From: Bacteroidales bacterium KHT7
GTDB taxonomy: Bacteria; Bacteroidota; Bacteroidia; Bacteroidales; Bacteroidaceae
Assembly: GCA_900102385.1 (NCBI GenBank)
Contig: FNBQ01000003.1
Span: forward strand, 6,787-70,786
Length of the DNA stretch: 64,000 nt
Reading direction: 5' to 3'
Shown here: positions 1 through 8,597 of the stretch, piece after piece
How the letters are laid out: every line of letters begins with the position of its first letter
Numbering within the stretch: the stretch's first letter is position 1
Program-made: the position numbers and the translations under genes
The notes under the pieces: model-generated
Databases searched by the model: none
What the model saw: only the letters and a program-made list of their open reading frames with translations
Told to the model about the DNA's origin: nothing

Positions 1-66
1 CCTACCTTCTTCCTACCTTCTTCCTACCTTCTTCCTACCTTCTTCCTACCTTCTTCCTACCTTCTT
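1..66. repeat. 11-bp tandem array, six exact copies
   Basis: Six perfect head-to-tail copies of the 11-mer CCTACCTTCTT fill positions 1-66 and a partial seventh (CCTAC) follows. The array probably continues left of the window edge. It is the 11-bp part of a composite repeat also found near 31.5 kb and, inverted, near 59.6 kb. There are no spacers between units, so it is not a CRISPR array. Confidence 0.95.
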
Positions 67-84
67 CCTACGACGCATATACTA

Positions 85-114
85 AACGAACAATTTCTGA
101 CGAAATTGTTCGTT
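85..114. other. perfect 13-bp hairpin between the two repeat arrays
   Basis: AACGAACAATTTC (85-97) is the exact reverse complement of GAAATTGTTCGTT (102-114), with a 4-base loop TGAC. No T-run follows on the plus strand, so it is not a clear terminator. It lies between the 11-bp and 7-bp arrays of repeat copy A. Confidence 0.8.
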
Positions 115-145
115 ATAAATCCTCGGCAATTATAAAAGCAATTTT

Positions 146-208
146 GAATTATGAATTCTGAATTGTTAATTGTCAATTGTCAATTGTCAACTGTGAATTG
201 TGAATTGC
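146..208. repeat. degenerate 7-bp tandem array (copy A)
   Basis: Nine consecutive 7-mers of the form (G/C/T)AATTGT run from 146 to 208 (GAATTAT, GAATTCT, GAATTGT, TAATTGT, CAATTGT twice, CAACTGT, GAATTGT, GAATTGC). The same 7-bp motif accompanies the 11-bp arrays near 31.7 kb and 59.5 kb, so both belong to one dispersed composite element. Confidence 0.85.
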
Positions 209-230
209 TTTGAATTGTCAAAGAATAAAC

Positions 231-261
231 TTGCAGATGAGGCAAACATTGGCTATCTTTG
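231..261 (+). promoter_or_regulatory. sigma-ABfr promoter of the MalY/PatB gene
   Basis: TTG at 231-233 and TATCTTTG at 254-261, spaced 20 bp, match the Bacteroidota -33/-7 consensus. The position excludes an upstream in-frame start at 200 and supports the ATG at 296. Confidence 0.7.
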
Positions 262-295
262 CCCATACTATAACATTTTTCACCAATCATTTTAT

Positions 296-1462
296 ATGGA
301 GACATACAATTTTGACGAGATAGTGAACAGACGCGGCACAAACTCGTACAAGTGGGACGTTTCGGACAAGGAGAACTTTCTGCCGATGTGGGTTGCCGAC
401 ATGGATTTCAGAACATTACCTTATATTATAGAACGACTTCAGCAGAGGGTTGCACACGGCATCTTTGGCTATACAGCCGTGCCCAACAGCTATTACGATG
501 CGGTTACAAACTGGTTTGTACATCGCCACAACTGGCTCATGCAGAAGGAATGGATAATCTACACATCGGGCGTTGTGCCTGCCATCTCGGCAATAATAAA
601 GGCAATGACGCAGACGGGCGACAAAGTGCTGGTGCAGACTCCGGTATACAACTGCTTCTTTTCGTCGATAAAAAACAACGGATGCGAGGTTCTATGCAAC
701 GAACTGATATACGAGGACGGCACTTACAGAATTGACTTCGACGACCTTGAGCAGAAGGCTGCCGACCCTAAGACAACGGTAATGATTCTGTGCAATCCGC
801 ACAACCCTGCCGGACGCGTGTGGACACGCGACGAACTCGTCCGCATAGGCGAAATATGCCTGAAGAACGATGTCTTCGTAATTGCCGACGAAATTCATTG
901 CGAACTTGTGATGCCGGGACACCGCTACACTCCATTCGCCTCAATATCGCCAGAAATTCTGGACAACTGCGCCGTGTGCACATCGCCAAGCAAGGCATTT
1001 AACATTGCTGGACTACAGATTGCAAACATCACGATTGCAAACAACAAGATAAGGCGAAAAGTAGACCGCGCCATAAACATAAACGAGGTTTGCGACGTAA
1101 ATCCGTTTGGCGTGGAGGCTCTGCAAGCGGCATACAGCAGCAAGGGAGCGGAATGGCTCGAACAACTGAACGCGTATCTGTACGACAACTACTTGTGTCT
1201 GTGCGAGTTCTTCGAGAACAATCTGCCTCAGTTCCCCGTTACTAAGCTCGAAGGAACGTATCTTGTGTGGGTTGACTGCTCGGTTCTGGGCAAGCCGTCG
1301 GACGAACTTTGCAGCGAACTTCTTCAGGCTCAAGGGCTTTACCTGAACGAAGGAACGATGTACGGCACATCGGGCATCGACTTTGTGCGCATAAATATAG
1401 CCTGCCCAAGAGCGGTTTTAATAGAAGGTCTGCAACGATTCAAGAATTATGTAGTTTACTGA
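296..1462 (+). CDS. MalY/PatB-type PLP-dependent C-S lyase / aminotransferase
   Basis: A 388-residue fold-type I PLP enzyme. Family members (MalY, PatB, cystathionine beta-lyase-like) cleave C-S bonds of cystathionine or cysteine conjugates. Visible features are the N-terminal WVADMDF segment, the NPHNPAGRVW motif, the ADEIHCEL segment and the PLP-binding lysine in TSPSKAFNIAGLQ (about K233). Length is normal for the family. I start it at ATG 296 because the open frame upstream to 200 crosses a good promoter. A bidirectional terminator follows. The exact substrate cannot be read from the sequence; methionine or cysteine metabolism is likely. Confidence 0.88.
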   Translation: METYNFDEIVNRRGTNSYKWDVSDKENFLPMWVADMDFRTLPYIIERLQQRVAHGIFGYTAVPNSYYDAVTNWFVHRHNWLMQKEWIIYTSGVVPAISAIIKAMTQTGDKVLVQTPVYNCFFSSIKNNGCEVLCNELIYEDGTYRIDFDDLEQKAADPKTTVMILCNPHNPAGRVWTRDELVRIGEICLKNDVFVIADEIHCELVMPGHRYTPFASISPEILDNCAVCTSPSKAFNIAGLQIANITIANNKIRRKVDRAININEVCDVNPFGVEALQAAYSSKGAEWLEQLNAYLYDNYLCLCEFFENNLPQFPVTKLEGTYLVWVDCSVLGKPSDELCSELLQAQGLYLNEGTMYGTSGIDFVRINIACPRAVLIEGLQRFKNYVVY

Positions 1463-1485
1463 TTTTCTGAATTTAAGATATAAAA

Positions 1486-1526
1486 AACTGCCGTCCGATT
1501 TTCTTGCATCGGGCGGCAGTTGCCTT
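1486..1526. terminator. bidirectional rho-independent terminator
   Basis: AACTGCCGTCCGAT (1486-1499) pairs with ATCGGGCGGCAGTT (1508-1521), with one G-U, and a T-rich tract follows. It serves the convergent genes on either side. Confidence 0.85.
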
Positions 1527-1539
1527 TTCTTCTTCCAAA

Positions 1540-1926
1540 TCAATAGTCGTTTTTCGTAAAAGTTTCTGAAATAATCAGTTTTCCGTTTCCGTAGAACTTG
1601 TATTGCAGCGTTGCGCCCTCGTCCTTCTGCTGTTTCAGGCTCACATCGTTTACAATATTGTCCCGCAGAGTCTCCCTCATCTTCGACTTCAGTCTTTGCT
1701 GAACATCGGGCTTAAGAAATTCGCCGTCGAACGAATAGTAGAATACGAAAACGTTCTTGTCCTCGTCGTAACTTACGCTGTCGAGCACGTTGTTCTTGTC
1801 TATCCGCACCGGACAACGGTCGTTCTGCAGCTCGGCAAACTCCTTGATTTTCGTTCTTTTAAGGTTTCGCGATGCACATCCGGCAACGAGAAGAGCCGAC
1901 AGAACTATAATCAGATATTTTCTCAT
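1540..1926 (-). CDS. small predicted lipoprotein, unknown function
   Basis: A 128-residue protein with a lipoprotein signal peptide (hydrophobic core, then LLVAGC with lipidated Cys about residue 17). The mature part is charged and soluble, with no family I recognise. I chose ATG 1926, because a -7 box (TATTTTTG, complement of 1951-1958) lies just upstream and rules out the longer frame from 1953. It is convergent with the lyase gene and shares its terminator. The function is unknown. Confidence 0.75.
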   Translation of the reverse strand: MRKYLIIVLSALLVAGCASRNLKRTKIKEFAELQNDRCPVRIDKNNVLDSVSYDEDKNVFVFYYSFDGEFLKPDVQQRLKSKMRETLRDNIVNDVSLKQQKDEGATLQYKFYGNGKLIISETFTKNDY

Positions 1927-2019
1927 CGTTTTATGTTTTTTTTGGTTGCGCAAAAATAAAGAAGAAAAAATAAAAAATAACTAATAAATGTTAAAAAAAT
2001 GCATTTATATTTAATAATA

Positions 2020-2051
2020 TTTGTTCATATTATATATTTTTTGTTTCTTTG
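2020..2051 (+). promoter_or_regulatory. promoter of the small transcription unit
   Basis: TTTG at 2020-2023 and TTTCTTTG at 2044-2051 are 20 bp apart, matching the Bacteroidota promoter except for T instead of A at the second -7 base. Confidence 0.55.
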
Positions 2052-2070
2052 CTCCCGATTACAGAACTCA

Positions 2071-2089
2071 TAGCGAAATCGCTATTTTT
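2071..2089 (+). other. leader hairpin followed by T-run
   Basis: TAGCG/CGCTA with a 4-base loop (2071-2084), then TTTTT, sits about 20 nt into the predicted transcript. It resembles a small attenuator. The stem is only 5 bp, so this is tentative. Confidence 0.4.
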
Positions 2090-2148
2090 AGTAAACAGTA
2101 TTATACTTTAAAGAACTTTTATTTTAACAATTAAACAAGAGAGGAAAG

Positions 2149-2226
2149 ATGGAACAAGTCATTAGAATTATGGTAGCGGCATTTTCAGCCGTATTGCTTT
2201 ACATCTGCAATATGCTGATTATGTAA
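2149..2226 (+). CDS. 25-codon hydrophobic micro-ORF
   Basis: ATG 2149 to TAA 2226 encodes 25 residues: a short charged start (MEQVIR) followed by a hydrophobic stretch long enough for one membrane helix (IMVAAFSAVLLYICNMLIM). A purine-rich GAGAGGAAAG precedes the ATG, which is unusually Shine-Dalgarno-like for this genome. It has its own promoter (2020-2051) and a strong terminator (2281-2322), so it is the only ORF in an mRNA of about 260 nt. I recognise no family. It could be a small membrane peptide, or the RNA itself could be the product. Confidence 0.5.
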   Translation: MEQVIRIMVAAFSAVLLYICNMLIM

Positions 2227-2280
2227 AAGCATCATTCGCAACGACAAACAACAAAGCTTTAAATGTAAGAAGATTTAATG

Positions 2281-2325
2281 AGTGGCATTGTTCGCTTTCA
2301 AGCGTCAATGCCACTTATTTTTATG
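2281..2325 (+). terminator. strong terminator of the small transcription unit
   Basis: AGTGGCATTG (2281-2290) pairs with CAATGCCACT (2306-2315), with an inner CGCTT/AAGCG stem, followed by a T-rich tract. Confidence 0.85.
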
Positions 2326-2343
2326 CCTTCGCGAGGCTGCCGA

Positions 2344-2375
2344 TTTGGTGCTTTACGTTCTTTTTTGTATCTTTA
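2344..2375 (+). promoter_or_regulatory. lepA promoter
   Basis: TTTG at 2344-2347 and TATCTTTA at 2368-2375, spaced 20 bp, lie about 30 bp before the lepA start. Confidence 0.65.
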
Positions 2376-2406
2376 CACCCAATTTTCGAATCGTATTTTA
2401 TAACAG

Positions 2407-4188
2407 ATGAAACATATCAGAAATTTCTGCATCATAGCGCACATCGACCACGGAAAGTCAACGCTGGCCGACCGTCTGCTCGAATACACAAACACCATAA
2501 AGGTTACCGAGGGACAAATGCTCGATGACATGGATCTTGAGAAGGAAAGAGGAATCACCATCAAGAGCCACGCCATACAGATGGAGTACGAATACAAGGG
2601 CGAGAAATACATTCTGAACCTTATCGACACTCCGGGACACGTAGACTTCTCTTACGAGGTGTCGCGCTCTATCGCCGCATGCGAGGGCGCGCTGCTTGTT
2701 GTCGATGCCACTCAGGGCGTTCAGGCACAGACCATCTCGAACCTTTACATGGCTATAGACCACAACCTCGAAATCATTCCGGTTATAAACAAATGCGACA
2801 TGGTTAATGCCATGCCCGAGGAGGTTGAGGACGAAATCATCGACCTTATAGGCTGCGACCGCGAAGACATAATACGCGCATCGGGAAAGACCGGCGAGGG
2901 CGTTGAGGACATCCTCCATGCCATTGTCGAAAAAGTGCCTCATCCTGTAGGCGACGAAAACGCTCCTCTTCAGGCACTTATCTTCGACTCTGTCTTCAAC
3001 AGTTTCCGAGGCATCATTGCTTACTTCAAGATTGTAAACGGCTCGATAAAGAAAGGCGATCAGGTTGAGTTCATCAACACCGGAAAGCAATATTCAGCCG
3101 ACGAAATCGGTGTCCTGAAGATGGATTTGTCGCCACGTCAGGAACTACATTGCGGCGACGTGGGCTACATTGTTTCGGGCATCAAGACAGCCACCGAGGT
3201 TAAGGTGGGCGACACGCTTACGCACATTGCCAACCCAAGCAAGGAGGCTATTGCCGGATTTGAGGAGGTAAAGCCGATGGTGTTTGCCGGCGTCTACCCT
3301 ATCGAGACCGAGGATTTCGAGAATCTGAGAGCATCACTCGAGAAACTTCAACTTAACGACGCATCGCTTACTTTCATGCCTGAGAGTTCTGTTGCGCTTG
3401 GCTTCGGATTCCGCTGCGGATTCCTCGGACTGCTGCACATGGAGATTGTTCAGGAGCGACTCGACCGCGAGTTCAACATGGACGTGATAACCACCGTGCC
3501 CAACGTATCGTACATGGTTTACGACAAGCACGGCGAGTGCAAGGAGGTTCACAACCCTGCCGGAATGCCCGACGTTACGCTTATCGACCGCATCGAAGAG
3601 CCTTACATTCAGGCATCTATCATAACCACAGCCACTTACATCGGCCCTATCATGACTCTGTGTCTGGGCAAGCGCGGCGAGCTGATAAAGCAGGATTTCA
3701 TCTCGGGCAACCGCGTTGAACTTCAGTTCTACATGCCTCTGGGCGAAATCGTCATCGACTTCTACGACAAACTGAAGAGCATCTCGAAGGGTTACGCATC
3801 GTTCGACTATCATCAATGCGGATTCCGTCCAAGCAAACTGATAAAACTCGACATTCTGCTTAACGGCGAGCCTGTTGACGCGCTCTCAACACTTACGCAC
3901 GTTGACAACTCGGTAGACTTCGGCCGACGTATGTGCGAGAAGTTGAAGGAACTTCTGCCACGCCAGCAGTTTGACATCGCTATTCAGGCAGCCATAGGCG
4001 CAAAGATTATCGCCCGTGAGACTGTAAAGCAGGTTCGAAAGGATGTGACAGCGAAGTGCTACGGCGGTGATATCAGCCGAAAGAGAAAACTGCTCGAAAA
4101 GCAGAAACGAGGCAAGAAGCGCATGAAGCAAATCGGCAACGTTGAAGTTCCGCAGAAAGCCTTCCTCGCTGTATTGAAACTTGATTAA
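2407..4188 (+). CDS. lepA: elongation factor 4 (LepA), ribosomal back-translocase GTPase
   Basis: A 593-residue translational GTPase of full family length. The G1 motif AHIDHGKS (about residues 11-18), DTPGHVDF (G3) and NKCD (G4) are intact, followed by domain II, EF-G-like domains III and V, and the LepA-specific basic C-terminal domain ([22 protein letters not shown]). LepA binds ribosomes, acts in translation under ionic or temperature stress and contributes to initiation and 30S biogenesis. It is monocistronic, with its own promoter and a terminator immediately after the stop. Confidence 0.98.
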   Translation: MKHIRNFCIIAHIDHGKSTLADRLLEYTNTIKVTEGQMLDDMDLEKERGITIKSHAIQMEYEYKGEKYILNLIDTPGHVDFSYEVSRSIAACEGALLVVDATQGVQAQTISNLYMAIDHNLEIIPVINKCDMVNAMPEEVEDEIIDLIGCDREDIIRASGKTGEGVEDILHAIVEKVPHPVGDENAPLQALIFDSVFNSFRGIIAYFKIVNGSIKKGDQVEFINTGKQYSADEIGVLKMDLSPRQELHCGDVGYIVSGIKTATEVKVGDTLTHIANPSKEAIAGFEEVKPMVFAGVYPIETEDFENLRASLEKLQLNDASLTFMPESSVALGFGFRCGFLGLLHMEIVQERLDREFNMDVITTVPNVSYMVYDKHGECKEVHNPAGMPDVTLIDRIEEPYIQASIITTATYIGPIMTLCLGKRGELIKQDFISGNRVELQFYMPLGEIVIDFYDKLKSISKGYASFDYHQCGFRPSKLIKLDILLNGEPVDALSTLTHVDNSVDFGRRMCEKLKELLPRQQFDIAIQAAIGAKIIARETVKQVRKDVTAKCYGGDISRKRKLLEKQKRGKKRMKQIGNVEVPQKAFLAVLKLD

Positions 4189-4198
4189 AAGATGATAT

Positions 4199-4240
4199 AA
4201 AAAGCGGTTGCAAAACAGATATCTGCAACCGCTTTTATTA
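4199..4240. terminator. bidirectional terminator between lepA and mcrC
   Basis: AAAAGCGGTTGCA and TGCAACCGCTTTT form a 13-bp stem with T-runs on both strands. It serves convergent lepA and mcrC. Confidence 0.9.
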
Positions 4241-5515
4241 TCATCTTTTGATGACTGGCAATCTTATTCCAGTTTTAAAGATATCTTCATATCTACCTTC
4301 TTCTACCCATTTTGTATAATCTTCCAGAAATTCGCACTTATTTTGGTCTGGATATATTATAACACATGGAATCAGAGATTTATCATCAATTCTAAATTTC
4401 GAACGGATAGCCTTCAATCTTGCGTATCCCGAAACCTGACGAATATCATCAATATCTACTGAACGTTCCGAATAACGTTTGTATTTTGCGTCTGCCACAT
4501 ATGGAGGTCTGTCGGTATCAGGCATTATAAGATAGTCAGGTTCTTGCTTTCCAAAATGAGGGTGATAAATAACACAATCGCCAAACAAATTGCGAAGTTT
4601 TGCAAAAACAAACATTTCAAAAAGTTTAGTCATATCAATCCAATACGGCGGAACCTCTGTTTTTTCATCGCCATGCAAAACTTGATTGTAAGACAAGACT
4701 TTCAACAAAATCTTCGCAATCTCTATTGCCATATGATACTCCTTGTAGAACGAGTTTATCTTGCAAGTACTTACGTCTTTTACGTCAACTTTATCACCAA
4801 CGCCTTTCCACTTTGGTTTTAATCCAATAAGCCTTTGTTTGAGGATTACAACAATATCATCATTATAACTGTCAAGAACATGCAAACAATATTTCATCGC
4901 TTTCTTCAGTATTCTGTTCTCTGGAATATCAATGCCATATTCCTGATAACGGCAATAGTTATCGGACAAATTACCTTTGACGATGTTATACTTCAAATTT
5001 TTAGGCAACAATATCTTTCCTTTTATTTTCGAACGCTGGTTTTCCTCAACAAAATAGTAAGACTTCATTATTCCCTTAGCCGTGATTCGAGCCATTATGT
5101 GGATGAACTCCGAAATAAGGAAAAGCGACAATCCATCCTCCTGTTTAGGGACGGCAATAGGCGGACGCTTGAAATCGACATTAAGCAAGCCTTCGAGATG
5201 CTCAAAATTCTTCGGTTCCGTCAAGGCATCTTCAAGCATTTTAAGATAGTCGATTTCAAAATTATCTTTGTCTTCCGTGAATTTGGGAAAGACACGGATT
5301 GCAAGTATATCTTTTTCAATCCAATCTACACCAATGAAATATGAGGTTGACAAATGCCATTTTTCTTCCCGTCTCTCAAGAGAGAAGCATTCGGAAGGCT
5401 CTTTATCGTTTGGACGGGCAAAATTATGTTTATAAACCTTCCCGATTAAATAATATTGCCCGTCCAACACCTTATTTTCCCAATGTTCTGAGGCGTCAAT
5501 CAACTTCGGGTTCAT
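4241..5515 (-). CDS. mcrC: McrC-like subunit of a McrBC modification-dependent restriction system
   Basis: A 424-residue protein of the McrC family. The N-terminal half carries the McrC beta-rich region. The C-terminal nuclease domain shows a PD-(D/E)xK arrangement: P326-D327 in QEPDYLIM and D342-A-K344 in VADAKYK. McrC pairs with the McrB motor and cuts DNA that contains modified cytosine or other recognised modifications. The gene overlaps the 3' end of mcrB by 20 nt, so translation is probably coupled. Activity looks intact from the visible catalytic residues. The specificity cannot be read from this subunit. Confidence 0.9.
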   Translation of the reverse strand: MNPKLIDASEHWENKVLDGQYYLIGKVYKHNFARPNDKEPSECFSLERREEKWHLSTSYFIGVDWIEKDILAIRVFPKFTEDKDNFEIDYLKMLEDALTEPKNFEHLEGLLNVDFKRPPIAVPKQEDGLSLFLISEFIHIMARITAKGIMKSYYFVEENQRSKIKGKILLPKNLKYNIVKGNLSDNYCRYQEYGIDIPENRILKKAMKYCLHVLDSYNDDIVVILKQRLIGLKPKWKGVGDKVDVKDVSTCKINSFYKEYHMAIEIAKILLKVLSYNQVLHGDEKTEVPPYWIDMTKLFEMFVFAKLRNLFGDCVIYHPHFGKQEPDYLIMPDTDRPPYVADAKYKRYSERSVDIDDIRQVSGYARLKAIRSKFRIDDKSLIPCVIIYPDQNKCEFLEDYTKWVEEGRYEDIFKTGIRLPVIKR

Positions 5516-7622
5516 ACTCTCTCAAAGATTTTATTACCTCATTTACTTTTTCTGCATCCTTAAAAATTCCGTCTTTAATGTATTCCTTAAGAATAGGGAT
5601 AATTTCATATTCAATTTTTAATCGTGTACAATCTTTGCCGTCATCATCCTTCATAATAAAGTAACTTTGTCCAATCCAAACATCTTCTGGCAGAATATCA
5701 TCCGACAAGTATGGAGACGGAATAAGTTCAATGTCATAACTTTCTTTATATTCATCGTAATTGTCGATGAATAGTTTGCTTACTTTTTCAAACAAATCAT
5801 CATTAAAGCCATCCAAGCTTAAAGCCATAGGCTTATATTTTACAAAGGCAAAACGACGACGCATTGCATAGTCGAGAGTATCTATACTACGGTCGGCAGT
5901 ATTCATTGTTCCGATAATATAAACATTGTCTGGCACAGAAAAGCATTTCTTTGAATATGGCAATGTTACCTCTGTTTCTGCCTTGCAACCTATTCTTTTG
6001 TCAGACTCAATCAAGGTTATCAACTCTCCGAAAATTTTCGAAACATTACCACGGTTTATTTCATCAATAACCAAAACATAAGGACGGTCGTTCTTCTTGA
6101 TTTCAGTCTGTTTTCCAACTCCATATTTGTTCAATATGGCAAAAACATCCTCTAAATCAATATTTTTCAAACGGTAAACAGTTGCTAAAGTCATTGATGT
6201 GCGACCATTCATTTCATAGATATCTTCATTTATGCCTTTTATCAGCCATTCAACCTTTCGGACACGCTTATAATTATCATATTCATCGTGCCATTCGGCA
6301 TCGCCTGTTACCACACCTATCGCATCAATGCTTCGCGATGAATAACAAGAAAAGACTATGTCTCCAATCTGCATACGATCGTAAAATGCATTGAGAATTG
6401 CTCTTCCATCGGAATGTGCCTCATCAACTTGCGAAAGATCTTCTCCTAAAGCATCCCATCCTATACGAATATGATTATTTTTCATACATTCGGTGCGTAT
6501 AGGATTATCTCCTGCCCGAAACAAAGAAACCTTCCAAATATTAGCATCATCGTTTATTTTAAATGAATTCTCCTCTACGATTGGCTTTTGGGCATTTTCG
6601 CATATTCGCTTAAAAATTCCAGATTCTACGTCATAAGAAATAGTACCGCTTTCGTTTGTGTGAGGGCGGATTCCTTCAACGAACTCTTCATAATCCATTG
6701 ATTGATGAAATGTTACATATTCTACTTGCTTATTATTCCGTAGCCACTTCATTTTTTCCTTCAAGACACTTTCAGAATAATCTGGTAAATTAAGAAAACA
6801 CAATCTTGTAATTATGCGAGGTAACTCGTAAGTCTTTCCTACTCCCGGAGCACCTTCAATTATAATATTCTTTTTATAGCGAAGCAAATCAACTATTTTA
6901 TCATAAAATTCAGGATCTGTTCCATCGTCTTCAGTGCTATCACTTTCCGGTATACAAGCATTAGATGAAAATTCAGGTATTGACTGCTCTACGATTTCTT
7001 TATTGCTCATTTTTTCCTTTACCTCATCCAACAGAGCCTCATAGTCTATAAAATTCATCTTGTTGATGCTGCCAACATTTATTCCATATTTTTTCTTTAA
7101 ATATTCACGATTATTCTTGTCTAATGCCATATATTTATTTGGACAAATATAGAACAATCCCATTGTCAACTTTGTAATTTTTATGCTATATTGTTTCAAG
7201 ACTTCATCAAAGACCGCCTCCATATCTGGCTTATTTTTCTGAGCCTCTTCGAACAAAAGCCAAAAACGTTCTATATCTTTGCCATCAGCACTTCTGTCTT
7301 TTGAGAAGCAGCAAAAAGCAGAGTTCATATTATTTTGAATAGGTATTCCGTCTAAAGTAGTAGGTATATTTGCTTTGATTTTAAAAACGTCTTTCAATTT
7401 TTTTATCAATGCAAAACGATTATTAACTCTTCTGTTAAAAATTCCGTAAACCGTAAAAGGATCTATTTCTGCATAATCAGAACCATCACTATCATGCAGA
7501 AAACTAATTTCAGAATTCCTATCAAAATTATTGTAAATAATAGACGCCAGCTCATCAGGTTTGTCTTTGTATTTTAGCAACTTTTTTGCTAATTCTTCGT
7601 AAAATGGAATCCAATCAAACAT
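5496..7622 (-). CDS. mcrB: McrB-like AAA+ GTPase with inserted PUA/EVE-like domain
   Basis: A 708-residue motor and specificity subunit. Residues 1-210 form an N-terminal region I cannot name. The AAA+ core has Walker A GAPGVGKT (257-264), Walker B VLVIDEINR (516-524) and the McrB signature MNTADRS (573-579). Between Walker A and Walker B lies an extra segment, about residues 355-505 (IWKVSLFRAGD, IRIGWDALGEDLS, GDIVFSCYSS), that resembles PUA/EVE-like folds, which in other proteins read modified bases. In E. coli McrB this span is only a few residues. Its promoter is uncertain; TAAATTTG (complement of 7645-7652) lies just upstream. It may also be reached by readthrough from the symporter gene. 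Confidence 0.88.
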   Translation of the reverse strand: MFDWIPFYEELAKKLLKYKDKPDELASIIYNNFDRNSEISFLHDSDGSDYAEIDPFTVYGIFNRRVNNRFALIKKLKDVFKIKANIPTTLDGIPIQNNMNSAFCCFSKDRSADGKDIERFWLLFEEAQKNKPDMEAVFDEVLKQYSIKITKLTMGLFYICPNKYMALDKNNREYLKKKYGINVGSINKMNFIDYEALLDEVKEKMSNKEIVEQSIPEFSSNACIPESDSTEDDGTDPEFYDKIVDLLRYKKNIIIEGAPGVGKTYELPRIITRLCFLNLPDYSESVLKEKMKWLRNNKQVEYVTFHQSMDYEEFVEGIRPHTNESGTISYDVESGIFKRICENAQKPIVEENSFKINDDANIWKVSLFRAGDNPIRTECMKNNHIRIGWDALGEDLSQVDEAHSDGRAILNAFYDRMQIGDIVFSCYSSRSIDAIGVVTGDAEWHDEYDNYKRVRKVEWLIKGINEDIYEMNGRTSMTLATVYRLKNIDLEDVFAILNKYGVGKQTEIKKNDRPYVLVIDEINRGNVSKIFGELITLIESDKRIGCKAETEVTLPYSKKCFSVPDNVYIIGTMNTADRSIDTLDYAMRRRFAFVKYKPMALSLDGFNDDLFEKVSKLFIDNYDEYKESYDIELIPSPYLSDDILPEDVWIGQSYFIMKDDDGKDCTRLKIEYEIIPILKEYIKDGIFKDAEKVNEVIKSLREYEPEVD

Positions 7623-7654
7623 TCTATTCTTATTTAGAAGTTAACAAATTTATC

Positions 7655-8578
7655 TTATTCTCCTCTCCCATACCACTTAGCAACAAGTGCGCCGCTGATA
7701 TTGTGCCACACGCTGAAAATCGCTCCAGGGATTGTAGCCAACGGGAAAGCAGCAAAATGAAGTACGGCAAGGCTTGATGCAAGACCTGAATTCTGCATTC
7801 CGACCTCTATACTTATTGCCACATTCTTTGGGTGAGACAGATGCAGAAGATGTCCTATCAGATAGCCCAAGGCCAATCCGCTGACATTATGCAGCATAAC
7901 CACCAGAACAACCAGCAATCCACCGTCCAGCACCTTGCCGGCGCTGTGCGCAACAACAATGGCTACAACCAAGGCAATCATAACTGACGAGAATGCTGGC
8001 AGATAGACCACGGCACTTCGGGTAAACTTAGGCAGAAACTTCTGGCAAAGCAAGCCGAGAACTATCGGCGCAATAACTACATACAATATGCTCTGCAACA
8101 TTCCGAAGGTATCGACATTGACCATAGTTCCGGCCAACAGCCACACCAGCAAAGGCGTAAGCACGGGCGCAAGAATTGTAGAAACGGCGGTCATCCCGAC
8201 CGACAAAGCCAAATCGCCCTTTGCCAGATACGTTATCACGTTCGATGCCGTTCCGCCCGGACAACAGCCTACGAGGATTACTCCAAGAGCGAGTTCTTCG
8301 GGAAGTGCGAAGATGCGCGTAAGAGCCAGAGCCACAAGCGGCATGACCGTAAACTGAGCCAGACAGCCAAGCAAAACATCCCTCGGACGACTTGCCACAA
8401 TGCGAAAATCGGTTGGCGAGAGCGTGAGTCCCATGCCGAACATTATAAGTCCGAGCATCGGGTTGATGAGCCATGTCTCGACAGAGCAGAACGGCTCGGG
8501 AAAAATCATCGACAAAACGGCAACAATCAGCACGAGCGCGCCCATCCAACGCGCAATAAAATTGCATATTTTCAGCAT
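7655..8578 (-). CDS. BASS-family (bile acid:sodium symporter-like) transporter
   Basis: A 307-residue membrane protein with about nine or ten hydrophobic segments. It carries the BASS signature GCCPGGTASNVITYLAKGD and, in the second half, EVGMQNSGLA, the inverted-repeat counterpart. BASS proteins couple sodium entry to uptake of bile acids, pantoate, pyruvate or similar organic anions, and the substrate is not predictable here. It lies 19 bp downstream of mnmA on the same strand and is probably co-transcribed with it. Confidence 0.9.
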   Translation of the reverse strand: MLKICNFIARWMGALVLIVAVLSMIFPEPFCSVETWLINPMLGLIMFGMGLTLSPTDFRIVASRPRDVLLGCLAQFTVMPLVALALTRIFALPEELALGVILVGCCPGGTASNVITYLAKGDLALSVGMTAVSTILAPVLTPLLVWLLAGTMVNVDTFGMLQSILYVVIAPIVLGLLCQKFLPKFTRSAVVYLPAFSSVMIALVVAIVVAHSAGKVLDGGLLVVLVVMLHNVSGLALGYLIGHLLHLSHPKNVAISIEVGMQNSGLASSLAVLHFAAFPLATIPGAIFSVWHNISGALVAKWYGRGE

Positions 8579-8597
8579 TATAAAGGTATTTTAAGGA

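Noticed and set aside
1-66. Short tandem repeats as a possible CRISPR array
   Set aside because: Units are 11 bp, directly adjacent and without spacers. The same holds for the arrays at 31.5 and 59.7 kb.
200-1462. Longer version of the MalY/PatB gene starting at 200
   Set aside because: The extra 32 codons cross a good promoter (231-261) and look unlike the family N-terminus.
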